A stretch of 64,000 bases of DNA. Source: Sulfuritalea sp. GTDB lineage: Bacteria > Pseudomonadota > Gammaproteobacteria > Burkholderiales > Rhodocyclaceae. The translations under genes were made by a program, and so were the position numbers. The notes beneath the pieces are model-generated. The model did not search any database and was not told where the DNA came from. It was given only the letters and a program-made list of their open reading frames with translations. Below are positions 1 through 7,688 of this stretch, piece by piece (position 1 is the first letter of the stretch; each line of letters begins with the position of its first letter). The stretch covers positions 496,001 to 560,000 of the forward strand of contig JALNYT010000001.1 of assembly GCA_023229685.1 (NCBI GenBank), written 5' to 3'.

Positions 1-917
1 TGGCACGCCTGGCCGCGCGCGTCTCGGGCGACTCCACCGTGGCGCACGCCTGGGCGGCATGCATGGCGATGGAGAAGGCCGCCGGCCTCGACCTGCCGCC
101 GCGCGCCGTCTGGCTGCGCGCGCTGATGTGCGAGCGCGAGCGCGTCGCCAATCATGTCGGCGATATCGGCGCGATACTCAACGACATCGCCTTCGCCTTC
201 GGTTTCTACCAGTTCGCGCGGCTGCGCGAGGTGTGGCAGCGGGCCTCGCGCGAGGCCTTCGGCCACCGCTTCATGATGGATTGCATCGTCCCCGGGGGCG
301 TCGCGGCGGACCTGGACCCGCGTTTCATCGCCACCATGCGCGATGAAGCCCGCCTCCTCGGCCAGCAGATCGGCAAGCTGATGGCGATCATCAACGATCT
401 GCCCTCGGTCGCCGACCGGGTCCGCGGCACCGGCGTGCTCAAGCCTGAATATGCCAAGGCGCTGGGCTGCGTCGGCTATGTCGGGCGCGCGTCGGGCATG
501 GATTTCGACGTCCGGCGCGATGCGCCTTACCCGCCCTACGACAAGCTGACGTTCAAGGTGCCCGTCCATCACTACGGCGACGTCAATGCGCGGGCGCGGA
601 TGCGGCTCGAGGAAATCACCGCCTCCCTCGGTCTGATCGAGGCGCTGCTGAGCGGACTGCCGCCGGGACCGGTGCGCGCCGCGTGGACGCATCCGGCGGC
701 GGGCGCCGAAGGTCTCGGCCTGGTCGAGGGCTGGCGCGGCGAGATCCTGAGTTTCGTTCGCTTCGGCGCCGACGGCCGGATCGCGCGCTTTTTCCCGCGC
801 GACCCGTCGTGGACCACCTGGCCGGCGCTCGAGCTGCTGATCCACGACAACATCGTTCCCGACTTCCCGGTGTGCAACAAGTCGGTGAACGGGTCCTACT
901 CGGGACAGGATCTCTGA
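1..917 (+). CDS. NuoD/HyfG-like large subunit of an energy-converting hydrogenase-related complex (5' truncated)
   Basis: The open frame runs in from the window edge, so the N-terminus is missing. The visible 304 or so residues match the NiFe-hydrogenase large subunit/NuoD family of group 4 complexes: ERERVANHVGDIG, DIAFAFGFYQFARL and a FGHRFMMDCIVPGG block. True group 4 hydrogenases end with a CxxC that binds the NiFe centre. Here the C-terminus is DFPVCNKSVNGSYSGQDL, with one Cys and no CxxC. That is the pattern of 'Ehr' hydrogenase-related complexes, which probably carry no NiFe site; the N-terminal Cys pair lies outside the window. The stop overlaps the start of the NuoB-like gene (TGATG), so the two are translationally coupled. 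The membrane subunits are presumably upstream. Family call strong; physiological substrate unknown. Confidence 0.85.
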   Translation, partial: ARLAARVSGDSTVAHAWAACMAMEKAAGLDLPPRAVWLRALMCERERVANHVGDIGAILNDIAFAFGFYQFARLREVWQRASREAFGHRFMMDCIVPGGVAADLDPRFIATMRDEARLLGQQIGKLMAIINDLPSVADRVRGTGVLKPEYAKALGCVGYVGRASGMDFDVRRDAPYPPYDKLTFKVPVHHYGDVNARARMRLEEITASLGLIEALLSGLPPGPVRAAWTHPAAGAEGLGLVEGWRGEILSFVRFGADGRIARFFPRDPSWTTWPALELLIHDNIVPDFPVCNKSVNGSYSGQDL

Positions 918-1432
918 TGCTGCGCATCCTCGGCAAAATCCAGCGCCTCGGCATTGTCACCGAGACTCGGCCGGAACTCGGCGAACCCGCGCTGACCGAA
1001 ATCGGCGAACAACTGAAGGCGCACATCGGCGAGCGCTTCGGCGGCAGCCTGGCCATCCGCGAAGTGGACGCGGGCTCCTGCAACGGCTGCGAACTCGAAG
1101 TCCAGGCGCTCAACAATCCCTTCTACAGCATCGAACGCTTCGGCGTGCATTTCGTCGCCAGCCCGCGCCACGCCGACATGTTGCTGGTCAGCGGCCCCGT
1201 TTCGCGCCACATGGAGACCGCCCTGCTCCGCACTTACGATGCCATGCCGGAGCCGCGGCTGGTCATCGCAGTCGGCGAGTGCGGCGCCTGCGGCGGCGAG
1301 TTCGGCATCAGCTACGCCTCGTGCGGCGCGGTCTCGAATGTCATCCCCGTGGATGGCGTCATCCATGGCTGCCCGCCGACGCCGCTCGATCTCTTGCGCG
1401 GCATCCTCGAGGCGATCGCCAAACGTCCCTGA
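917..1432 (+). CDS. NuoB/HycG-like small Fe-S subunit of the hydrogenase-related complex
   Basis: 171 residues. It is the electron-transfer small subunit that pairs with the upstream NuoD-like protein. The cluster-binding cysteines are visible: SCNGCELEV (Cys55, Cys58), GECGACGG (Cys122, Cys125) and HGCPPTP (Cys152), which can bind the proximal [4Fe-4S] cluster (N2 in complex I). The ATG overlaps the last base of the upstream stop codon. The protein is short, like HycG/HyfI and NuoB, with no signal peptide, so it should sit on the cytoplasmic arm of the complex. This is the last gene of that operon; a 94-bp gap precedes the oxidoreductase genes. Whether this complex exchanges electrons with them is an inference from adjacency only. 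Confidence 0.88.
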   Translation: MLRILGKIQRLGIVTETRPELGEPALTEIGEQLKAHIGERFGGSLAIREVDAGSCNGCELEVQALNNPFYSIERFGVHFVASPRHADMLLVSGPVSRHMETALLRTYDAMPEPRLVIAVGECGACGGEFGISYASCGAVSNVIPVDGVIHGCPPTPLDLLRGILEAIAKRP

Positions 1433-1493
1433 ACTTGTCGATGGCATGGACGGCACCGCGCCGGCGTCCTTTCCCAAGTCGGTGCGACAGGGG

Positions 1494-1526
1494 TATGCTT
1501 TAAATGCACAAGGTGAAGGAGAAATC
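1494..1526 (+). promoter_or_regulatory. Possible promoter -10 and strong RBS before the 2-oxoacid oxidoreductase operon
   Basis: TATGCT at 1494-1499 resembles a sigma70 -10 box, and AAGGAGA at 1517-1523 is a good Shine-Dalgarno for the ATG at 1527. The -35 match (TTCCCA near 1471) is poor, so an independent promoter is only tentative. The gap of 94 bp after the NuoB-like gene is compatible with one. Confidence 0.3.
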
Positions 1527-2123
1527 ATGTTCCAGGTTCGCATTCACGGCCGTGGCGGTCAGGGCGTGGTAACGGCGGCGGAGATGTTGTCGGTCGCCGC
1601 CTTCGACGAGGGGCGCCATGCGCAAGCCTTCCCCAGCTTCGGCTCCGAGCGCATGGGGGCGCCGGTGGTGGCCTTCTGCCGCATCGACGACAAGGAGATC
1701 CGCCTGCGCGAACCGATCATGGAGCCCGACGCAATCATCATTCAGGATCCGACCCTGCTGCATCAGGTCGACGTCTTCGCCGGCCTGAAAAAGGACGGTT
1801 TCATCCTGATCAATACCAGCAAGACCTTCGATCAACTCGGTCTCGGCGATTTCATTCGTGACTGGCGCCACGAACGGCTGTGCACGGTGCCGGCGATGGA
1901 CCTGGCGCTCAAGCACGTCGGCCGGCCGGTGCCCAACGTGCCGCTGCTCGGCGGTTTTGCCGCGGTGGCGGGGGTGCTGCAGCTCGAGTCGGTGATCAAG
2001 GCGATCAAGGAGCGCTTCTCCGGCAAGGTGGCCGACGGCAACGTCGCCGCGGCGCGCGAGGCCTATGCGATCGTCAAGGCCGAGATGGAGGCAGCCATGC
2101 ACGGAGAGGCGCATCATGCTTAA
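1527..2123 (+). CDS. 2-oxoacid:acceptor oxidoreductase gamma subunit
   Basis: 198 residues. This is the gamma domain of pyruvate/2-oxoacid:ferredoxin oxidoreductases, which carry out CoA-dependent oxidative decarboxylation of 2-oxoacids. The family signature GRGGQGVVTAAEML is at residues 7-20, followed by SFGSERMGAPV and the C-terminal PNVPLLGGFAAV. The ATG at 1527 was chosen because AAGGAGA precedes it; the frame is open further upstream but without family similarity. It is followed, with an 8-base overlap, by the alpha subunit. The gene order gamma-alpha-beta-flavoprotein is like that of multi-subunit NAD(P)-linked enzymes such as phenylglyoxylate:NAD+ oxidoreductase. Pyruvate is the other obvious substrate, and the sequence alone does not decide. 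Confidence 0.9.
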   Translation: MFQVRIHGRGGQGVVTAAEMLSVAAFDEGRHAQAFPSFGSERMGAPVVAFCRIDDKEIRLREPIMEPDAIIIQDPTLLHQVDVFAGLKKDGFILINTSKTFDQLGLGDFIRDWRHERLCTVPAMDLALKHVGRPVPNVPLLGGFAAVAGVLQLESVIKAIKERFSGKVADGNVAAAREAYAIVKAEMEAAMHGEAHHA

Positions 2124-3369
2124 GCAGACCGAAGGTTCCCACGCCGTAGCCGAGGCGGTCGCCCTTTGCCGACCCGAAGTGATCTGCGCCTATCCGATCT
2201 CGCCGCAGACCCACATCGTCGAGGGCCTCGGCGAAATGGTCAAGTCCGGCGACCTGAAGGACTGCGAGTTCATCAACGTCGAATCCGAATTCGCCGCGAT
2301 GAGCGTCGCCATCGGCTCTTCGGCAACCGGCGCCCGCACCTACACGGCGACGGCGTCGCAGGGCCTGCTGTTCATGGTCGAAGCCGTGTACAACGCCTCG
2401 GGCCTCGGCCTGCCGATCGTGATGACGGTCGCCAACCGCGCCATCGGGGCGCCGATCAACATCTGGAACGATCATTCCGATTCGCTGTCGCAGCGCGACT
2501 GCGGCTGGATCCAACTGTTCGCCGAGACCAACCAGGAAGCGCTCGACCTGCACATCCAGGCCTTCAAGCTGGCGGAAGAGCTGTCGCTGCCGGTGATGGT
2601 CTGCATGGACGGCTTCATCCTGACCCATGCCTACGAGCGCGTGGATATCCCGACGCAGGAGCAGGTCGACGCCTTCCTGCCGCCCTACGAGCCGCGCCAG
2701 GTGCTCGATCCCGCCGAACCGGTGTCGATCGGCGCCATGGTCGGGCCGGAAGCCTTCATGGAAGTACGCTATCTGGCCCATGCCAAGCAGATGCAGGCGC
2801 TGGAACGCATTCCACAAATGGCTGAAGAGTTCAAGACCGTGTTCGGCCGCGCCATCGGCGGCCTGACGCATAGCTATCGCACCGACGATGCGGAAACGAT
2901 CGTCATCGCCATGGGTTCGGTGCTGGGCACCATCAAGGATGTGGTGGACGAAATGCGCGATGCCGGCGAGAAGATCGGCGTGCTCGGCATCACCAGCTTC
3001 CGCCCCTTCCCGATCGCCGCGGTGGCGGCTGCCCTGAAGAACTGCAAGCGTTTCGTGGTGCTGGAAAAGAGCCTCGCCGTGGGCAGCGGCGGCATCGTCG
3101 CGACCGACGTCCGCATGGCCGTCACCGGCATGGGCCTCAAGGGCTACACGGTGGTGGCCGGTCTGGGCGGCCGGGCGATTACCAAGAAATCGCTGCACGC
3201 CCTGTTCGCCAAGGCCGGGCGCGGCGAACTGGAGCCGGTGACCTTCCTCGACCTCGACTGGCAAGTCGTCAATCGGCAACTCGAGCGCGAACGCCAGACC
3301 CGGCGCTCCGGTCCGGCGGCCGAAAGCATGCTGCGCGACGTCGGCACCGTGGCGTCGAAAATCGCCTGA
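2116..3369 (+). CDS. 2-oxoacid:acceptor oxidoreductase alpha subunit
   Basis: 417 residues of PorA type. The N-terminal pyrimidine-binding domain begins with EGSHAVAEAVALCRPEVICA and YPISPQTHIVEGLGE. It continues with VESEFAAMSVAIG, TYTATASQGLLFM and ANRAIGAPINIWNDHSDSLS, all typical of the subunit that forms the TPP site with beta. A transketolase C-terminal-like domain follows from about residue 250 (VIAMGSVLGTIKDVVDEMR). The ATG at 2116 lies inside the end of the gamma gene, so translation is coupled. Length fits a stand-alone alpha subunit (about 390-420 residues). The reaction is 2-oxoacid + CoA to acyl-CoA + CO2; the substrate is not determinable here. Confidence 0.9.
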   Translation: MLKQTEGSHAVAEAVALCRPEVICAYPISPQTHIVEGLGEMVKSGDLKDCEFINVESEFAAMSVAIGSSATGARTYTATASQGLLFMVEAVYNASGLGLPIVMTVANRAIGAPINIWNDHSDSLSQRDCGWIQLFAETNQEALDLHIQAFKLAEELSLPVMVCMDGFILTHAYERVDIPTQEQVDAFLPPYEPRQVLDPAEPVSIGAMVGPEAFMEVRYLAHAKQMQALERIPQMAEEFKTVFGRAIGGLTHSYRTDDAETIVIAMGSVLGTIKDVVDEMRDAGEKIGVLGITSFRPFPIAAVAAALKNCKRFVVLEKSLAVGSGGIVATDVRMAVTGMGLKGYTVVAGLGGRAITKKSLHALFAKAGRGELEPVTFLDLDWQVVNRQLERERQTRRSGPAAESMLRDVGTVASKIA

Positions 3370-3384
3370 CAACGGGAGATATCC

Positions 3385-4401
3385 ATGTCATTGCAACCCG
3401 TCAAGTTCTACCAGACCGGCACCTTCACCGTCGGCAATCGCCTGCTGGCGCCCGAAGAGCGCAGCGTGCAAGCCAACATGCAGCGCACCAACTCCCTCAA
3501 CTCGGGGCATCGCGCCTGCCAGGGCTGCGGCGAGGCCCTCGGTGCGCGCTATGCGATCGACGCGGCGATGAATGCCACCAACCGCCAGCTGATCGCGGCC
3601 AACGCCACCGGCTGCCTCGAAGTGTTCTCCACGCCCTACCCGGAAACCTCCTGGCAGATCCCGTGGATCCACTCGCTGTTCGGCAATGCGGCGGCGGTGG
3701 CCACCGGCATCGCGGCGGCGATCAAGGTGAAAAAGCAGAAGGGCCAGGGCGGCGATGTCCGCGTCGTCGCCCAGGGCGGTGACGGCGGCACCACCGACAT
3801 CGGCTTCGGCTGCCTGTCGGGCATGTTCGAGCGCAACGACGACGTGCTCTACATCTGCTACGACAACGGCGGCTACATGAACACCGGGGTGCAGCGCAGT
3901 TCCGCAACGCCGCCGGCAGCGCGCACGGCGACCACCATGCCGCTCGGCCCGGAGCCGGGCAACGTCTTCGGCCAGGGCAAGTTCGTCCCGGCAATCGCCA
4001 TGGCGCACGAGATTCCCTACGTCGCCACTGCCACGGTGGCCGACCTGCGCGACCTCGAGTACAAGGTGACCAAGGCAATGGGCATCCGCGGCGCGCGCTA
4101 CATCCACATCCTGGTGCCTTGCCCGCTGGGCTGGGGCACCGCTTCGCACGACACCATCCGCATGGCGCGGCTGGCCAAGGAGACCGGCATCTTCCCGGTG
4201 TTCGAGGCCGAGTACGGCGAAGTAAAGTCGGTGCTGGCGATACGGCGACCGCTGCCGGTCGAAGAGTACCTGCGGCCGCAAAAGCGCTACGCCCACCTGT
4301 TTGGCAAGAGCCCCGCCGTCGCGACGATCGCGCGGATCCAGGCGCTGGCCGACAAGAACATCCGCAAGTACCGGCTGCAAGCCCGCCAGGGGGGCCACTG
4401 A
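3385..4401 (+). CDS. 2-oxoacid:acceptor oxidoreductase beta subunit (TPP-binding)
   Basis: 338 residues. It carries the TPP/Mg2+ site GGDGGTTDIGFG at about residues 131-142 with the later Asn in YDNGGYMNTG. The cysteines expected to bind a [4Fe-4S] cluster near TPP are in RACQGCGEAL (Cys45, Cys48) and NATGCLEV (Cys77), with a further Cys in HILVPCPLGWG. The gene starts 15 bp after the alpha stop, preceded by GGGAGAT, and ends 1 bp before the flavoprotein gene. It is therefore part of one transcription unit. An N-terminal extension of about 35 residues precedes the conserved domain. Confidence 0.9.
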   Translation: MSLQPVKFYQTGTFTVGNRLLAPEERSVQANMQRTNSLNSGHRACQGCGEALGARYAIDAAMNATNRQLIAANATGCLEVFSTPYPETSWQIPWIHSLFGNAAAVATGIAAAIKVKKQKGQGGDVRVVAQGGDGGTTDIGFGCLSGMFERNDDVLYICYDNGGYMNTGVQRSSATPPAARTATTMPLGPEPGNVFGQGKFVPAIAMAHEIPYVATATVADLRDLEYKVTKAMGIRGARYIHILVPCPLGWGTASHDTIRMARLAKETGIFPVFEAEYGEVKSVLAIRRPLPVEEYLRPQKRYAHLFGKSPAVATIARIQALADKNIRKYRLQARQGGH

Positions 4402-4402
4402 A

Positions 4403-6037
4403 ATGGACAAGCCATTTGCCATTACCCTCAAACCCGGTTCTTCGCTGGCCAATCACACCGGATCGTGGCGCACCACGCGCCCCGAGTATGTCGATCGCCT
4501 GCCGCCCTGCAACGCCGCCTGCCCGGCCGGCGAGAACATCCAGGGCTGGCTGTTCCATGCCGAGAGCGGCGATTACGAAAAGGCCTGGCACGCCCTGGTC
4601 GAGAACAATCCGCTGCCGGCCATCATGGGCCGCGTCTGCTACCACCCCTGCGAGGGCGGCTGCAACCGGCAGCACATGGACTCCGCGGTCGGCATCAATT
4701 CGGTCGAGCGCTTTCTCGGCGACGAGGCCAACAAGCATGGCTGGAAGTTCGCGCCGGCCGCCGCCGCCTCTGGCCGCCGCGTGCTGGTGATCGGCTCCGG
4801 CCCGGCCGGCCTCTCCGCCGCTTACCACCTGACACGGATGGGCCACAAGGCGGTGATCTACGAGGAAGCGCCGCTCGCCGGCGGCATGATGCGCTTCGGC
4901 ATACCCAAGTACCGGCTGCCGCGCGAGGTGCTCGATACCGAAATCCAGCGCCTGCTCGATTTCGGCGTCGAACTGCACCTGGAGACCAAAGTCACCGATG
5001 TGCAGCAGACGATGAAGGACGGCTTCGATGCCGTCTTCCTCGGCGTCGGCGCCCACATCGCCAAGCGCGCCTACATCCCGGCCGGCGACGCCAACAAGGT
5101 GCTCGACGCGGTCTCGGTATTGCGCGGCATGGAGGACCACGACGCGCCGCTGCTGGGGCGCAGGGTGGTGGTGTATGGCGGCGGCAACACCGCCATCGAC
5201 GTCGCGCGCACCGCCAAGCGGCTCGGCGCCGAGGAGTCGATCATCGTCTACCGGCGTACCCGCGACAAGATGCCGGCCCACGATTTCGAGGTCGAGGAGG
5301 CGCTGCAGGAAGGCATCTCGATCAAGTGGCTGTCGACCATCACCGAAGCCGGCATGGGTGAACGAGGCGACGACATCATGGTCGAGAAGATGGCGCTCGA
5401 CGAAAACGGCTTCCCGCAGCCGACCGGCGAATTCGAGCGCATGGAGGCCGACTCCGTGGTGCTCGCGCTGGGGCAGGATGCCGACCTCTCGCTGCTCGAA
5501 AACGTACCGGGCCTGGTGGTCGACAAGGGCATGATCGAGATCGACGCCGGCATGATGACCGGCCACCCGGGCGTCTTCGCCGGCGGCGACATGGCCGGCA
5601 ACGAGCGCACCGTCACCGTCGCCGTCGGCCACGGCAAGAAGGCCGCGCGCGCGATCGACGCCTGGTTGCGCGGCGAAAAGTACGCGCCGCTGCCCAAGCC
5701 CGAACTCGCCACCTTCGACCGCATGAACCCCTGGTACTACTCCGACGCGCCGAAGACCATGCGCCCGGTGCTCGACATCATCCGCCGCCAGTCCACCTTC
5801 GAGGAAGTGCTGGGCGGGCTCGACGAAACCAATGCGCTGTTCGAGGCGCGCCGCTGCATGTCCTGCGGCAACTGCTTCGAGTGCGACAACTGCTACGGCG
5901 TCTGCCCCGACAACGCCGTGATCAAGCTCGGCCCCGGCAAGCGCTTCCAGTTCAACTACGACTATTGCAAAGGCTGCGGCATCTGCGCCACCGAGTGCCC
6001 CTGCGGCGCGATACGAATCGTGGCGGAAGAGAACTAA
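4403..6037 (+). CDS. NAD(P)/FAD oxidoreductase subunit fused to a 2[4Fe-4S] ferredoxin (GltD-like)
   Basis: 544 residues. It resembles the small subunit of glutamate synthase and the diaphorase subunits that let 2-oxoacid oxidoreductases reduce NAD(P)+. In order it has an N-terminal Fe-S adrenodoxin-type domain (PPCNAACPAGENIQGW near residue 33; CYHPCEGGCNR), an FAD-binding GSGPAGLSAAYHL near 130, an NAD(P)-binding YGGGNTAIDVARTAKRLG near 255, and FAGGDMAG closing the FAD site. The C-terminus, from about 475, is a ferredoxin with CMSCGNC, CDNCYGVCP and CKGCGIC. The upstream trimer has no separate ferredoxin gene; this C-terminal module presumably takes that role. Known relatives include the FAD subunit of phenylglyoxylate:NAD+ oxidoreductase. 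Assignment to that exact enzyme is tentative. Confidence 0.85.
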   Translation: MDKPFAITLKPGSSLANHTGSWRTTRPEYVDRLPPCNAACPAGENIQGWLFHAESGDYEKAWHALVENNPLPAIMGRVCYHPCEGGCNRQHMDSAVGINSVERFLGDEANKHGWKFAPAAAASGRRVLVIGSGPAGLSAAYHLTRMGHKAVIYEEAPLAGGMMRFGIPKYRLPREVLDTEIQRLLDFGVELHLETKVTDVQQTMKDGFDAVFLGVGAHIAKRAYIPAGDANKVLDAVSVLRGMEDHDAPLLGRRVVVYGGGNTAIDVARTAKRLGAEESIIVYRRTRDKMPAHDFEVEEALQEGISIKWLSTITEAGMGERGDDIMVEKMALDENGFPQPTGEFERMEADSVVLALGQDADLSLLENVPGLVVDKGMIEIDAGMMTGHPGVFAGGDMAGNERTVTVAVGHGKKAARAIDAWLRGEKYAPLPKPELATFDRMNPWYYSDAPKTMRPVLDIIRRQSTFEEVLGGLDETNALFEARRCMSCGNCFECDNCYGVCPDNAVIKLGPGKRFQFNYDYCKGCGICATECPCGAIRIVAEEN

Positions 6038-6068
6038 GGGCGGCGGCCTGCCCCATTCGCGCCCCTCG

Positions 6069-6110
6069 AAGTCGGCGCTTGCCGGCCCGCGAAGCGGAAT
6101 CCCCGGCAGA
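6069..6110. repeat. Interspersed repeat, AGTCGGCGC family (variant with GCGAAGCGGAATCC)
   Basis: It begins AAGTCGGCGCTTGCCGGCCC and continues with GCGAAGCGGAATCCCC. The first part recurs at 9899-9918, and the second part recurs inverted at 21170-21186 and 45266-45282. It lies in the gap between the flavoprotein gene and the exonuclease gene. Confidence 0.55.
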
Positions 6111-6141
6111 CAGAGTCCGGCACGGCGATTTGGGCCGGCAT

Positions 6142-6711
6142 CTAGTCCTTCGCTTCAGCCGAGCCGAGGTTGACGCGCAGCATGTTGCAGAACAGGCTGC
6201 CCTGCTCGATCGCATCGTCCAGCGCCACGTGAGTGTGGGCAACGGGGTCGAACCACTCGGCCGGCATGGACCGCTTGCCGCAGGCGCGATACGGTTTGCG
6301 CAGCATCGCCATGGCGTAGGTCTTGATGTCGATCGCGGAATAACCGAATGGGTTCTCTCCTGCGAATTGGGTGAGGTACCAGTACACGAAGGAAAAGTCG
6401 AAGGCGGCCGGGTAGGCGACGAAGACCGGCTTTCCGGGCAGAGCCTTGAGCCACGCCAGGTAGCGCGTCATGGCAGCGCGGGGCTGTTCAAGGTTCTGCC
6501 GGCAAGCCGACCACGCTTCCGGCTGCGTCGCCCACCAGGCTGCGGTCCCGGGGTCGGCGGCGAATCCCGGCAGCGTTTCCAGATTGGCGGAAAATGTCGT
6601 CAGCAGGTTTTTGTCGGCCGAATACGCTGCCGATCCAATGCTCAGCATGGAATGCTTTCCCGCCACCGGGCCGTCGGTCTCGACGTCCGTGCTGACGTAG
6701 ATTTCATTCAT
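6142..6711 (-). CDS. DEDD-type 3'-5' exonuclease family protein
   Basis: 189 residues. The N-terminal EIYVSTDVETDGP carries the DxE metal-binding pair of the RNase H-like 3'-5' exonuclease fold (exonuclease I of DEDD nucleases). VFVAYPAAFDFSFVYW supplies the second acidic region and HVALDDAIEQG the third (HxxxxD, the DEDDh form). The start ATG at 6711 is preceded by AGGAAG and is preferred to the longer open frame, whose extra 48 residues have no family similarity. It probably trims RNA or DNA ends in the cytoplasm; the exact substrate is unknown. Both neighbours are unrelated in function. Confidence 0.75.
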   Translation of the reverse strand: MNEIYVSTDVETDGPVAGKHSMLSIGSAAYSADKNLLTTFSANLETLPGFAADPGTAAWWATQPEAWSACRQNLEQPRAAMTRYLAWLKALPGKPVFVAYPAAFDFSFVYWYLTQFAGENPFGYSAIDIKTYAMAMLRKPYRACGKRSMPAEWFDPVAHTHVALDDAIEQGSLFCNMLRVNLGSAEAKD

Positions 6712-6813
6712 GGGAACTTCCTTCCTGTTTGTCGGTGCCTGTCTGTCTGAAATCCATCGATACGGCGATGCGGGTTCGGGTTCGGTTGGGTGGGCGCCGC
6801 ATTGCATGTGTTC

Positions 6814-6874
6814 AAAGTCGGCGCTGGCAGAACGGCGATTCGGGTCGCCACTCAAGACAATGCGACGCCGTGCC
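6814..6874. repeat. Interspersed repeat, AGTCGGCGC family
   Basis: It starts AAAGTCGGCGCTGGCAGAAC and carries on with GGCGATTCGGGTCGCC and ACTCAAGACAATGCGA. It is closely similar to 13504-13564. The ACTCAAGACAATGCGA part also occurs at 12769-12784. It sits upstream of the exonuclease gene and downstream of the SufR-like regulator. Confidence 0.65.
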
Positions 6875-6876
6875 GT

Positions 6877-7509
6877 TCACTTCTTGGCGCCGAACTTGAA
6901 GCGGCAGGCATTGCCGCCCTTGGCCATGCACTCCTGGTGCTCGACAGGGCTGTCCGTGAAGGTCGATAGCAGCGCCAAATCGAATTCGCATATCGCCGGG
7001 TTATTCAGGGCCAGCGCATGGAAGACGCAATTGTCGGCCTCGATTGCGTCGGCGCTGTCGCCGCCGGTGGCCTTGGCGTCGTAGCCCAGCTGCTCCAGCG
7101 TCTCGGCCAGTATGCGCACCTTGTCCTTGCGGCTTGAGAGTTCGGGGTGTTGAGCGCGCAGGCGCTTGCCGACTTGGGCACCCATGGTTTTCAGCCGTTC
7201 GCCCAGGTTGTCCGCGCCGATTTCCTGCACCACGGACTCGATCAGAAGCTGGGCGAACCAGTCGTAGTGACGGGGAAAACACTCCTTGCCCTTGTCGGTC
7301 AGCACATACAGCTGTTCCGGCCGCCCGCCGGACGCGCGAGTCACGCCCTTCTTGACCAGGCCGATATTTTCCAGCGCTGCCAGGTGCTGCCGGACAGCAT
7401 TGCGCGTGATCCCCAGCTCCACTGAAAGCCTGTCGGCAGTCAGTCCGGCCTTGTCCTTGAGCAGCAGTCTCAGCAGCTGCTTCTGTCGGGCTCCCAGCAT
7501 TTCAAGCAT
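6877..7509 (-). CDS. SufR-like winged-helix regulator with a cysteine-rich (probably Fe-S) C-terminal domain
   Basis: 210 residues. The N-terminal winged helix (LLKDKAGLTADRLSVELG, ITRNAVRQHLAALENIGLV, then the wing around ASGGRPEQLYVLTDKG) is the ArsR/COG2345 type found in SufR. The C-terminal part has four cysteines in DNCVFHAL, AICEFD and ECMAKGGNACRF, spaced Cys-x12-Cys-x19-Cys-x7-Cys. This resembles the metal- or cluster-binding region of SufR-type sensors. It is transcribed divergently from the Tat-exported ferritin-like gene across 179 bp with overlapping promoters, so autoregulation and control of that gene are likely. Sensing of Fe-S or redox state is inferred from family resemblance. 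Confidence 0.75.
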   Translation of the reverse strand: MLEMLGARQKQLLRLLLKDKAGLTADRLSVELGITRNAVRQHLAALENIGLVKKGVTRASGGRPEQLYVLTDKGKECFPRHYDWFAQLLIESVVQEIGADNLGERLKTMGAQVGKRLRAQHPELSSRKDKVRILAETLEQLGYDAKATGGDSADAIEADNCVFHALALNNPAICEFDLALLSTFTDSPVEHQECMAKGGNACRFKFGAKK

Positions 7510-7558
7510 GGATTCTCCTCGTCATCGTTTGCCGCCACTACACCCGAATTCTACAGAA

Positions 7559-7621
7559 TTGACACAATAAAGATACTTAAACCACTTTTAACTTGACAAA
7601 GTATTTGTATAGACCTAAGCT
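7559..7621. promoter_or_regulatory. Overlapping divergent promoters (SufR-like regulator / ferritin-like gene)
   Basis: Plus strand: TTGACA at 7593-7598, 17-bp spacer, TAAGCT at 7616-7621. Minus strand: TTGTCA (complement of 7594-7599), 18-bp spacer, TATCTT (complement of 7570-7575). The two -35 boxes occupy the same bases, so RNA polymerase cannot bind both at once. The region is conspicuously AT-rich for this genome. A regulator bound here would affect both genes. Confidence 0.6.
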
Positions 7622-7688
7622 GAATTCACCCGCCCACCGGATCGCAGAGGTCTGCACCGTGGCGGGGACCCACCTAACGGAGAGAAAA

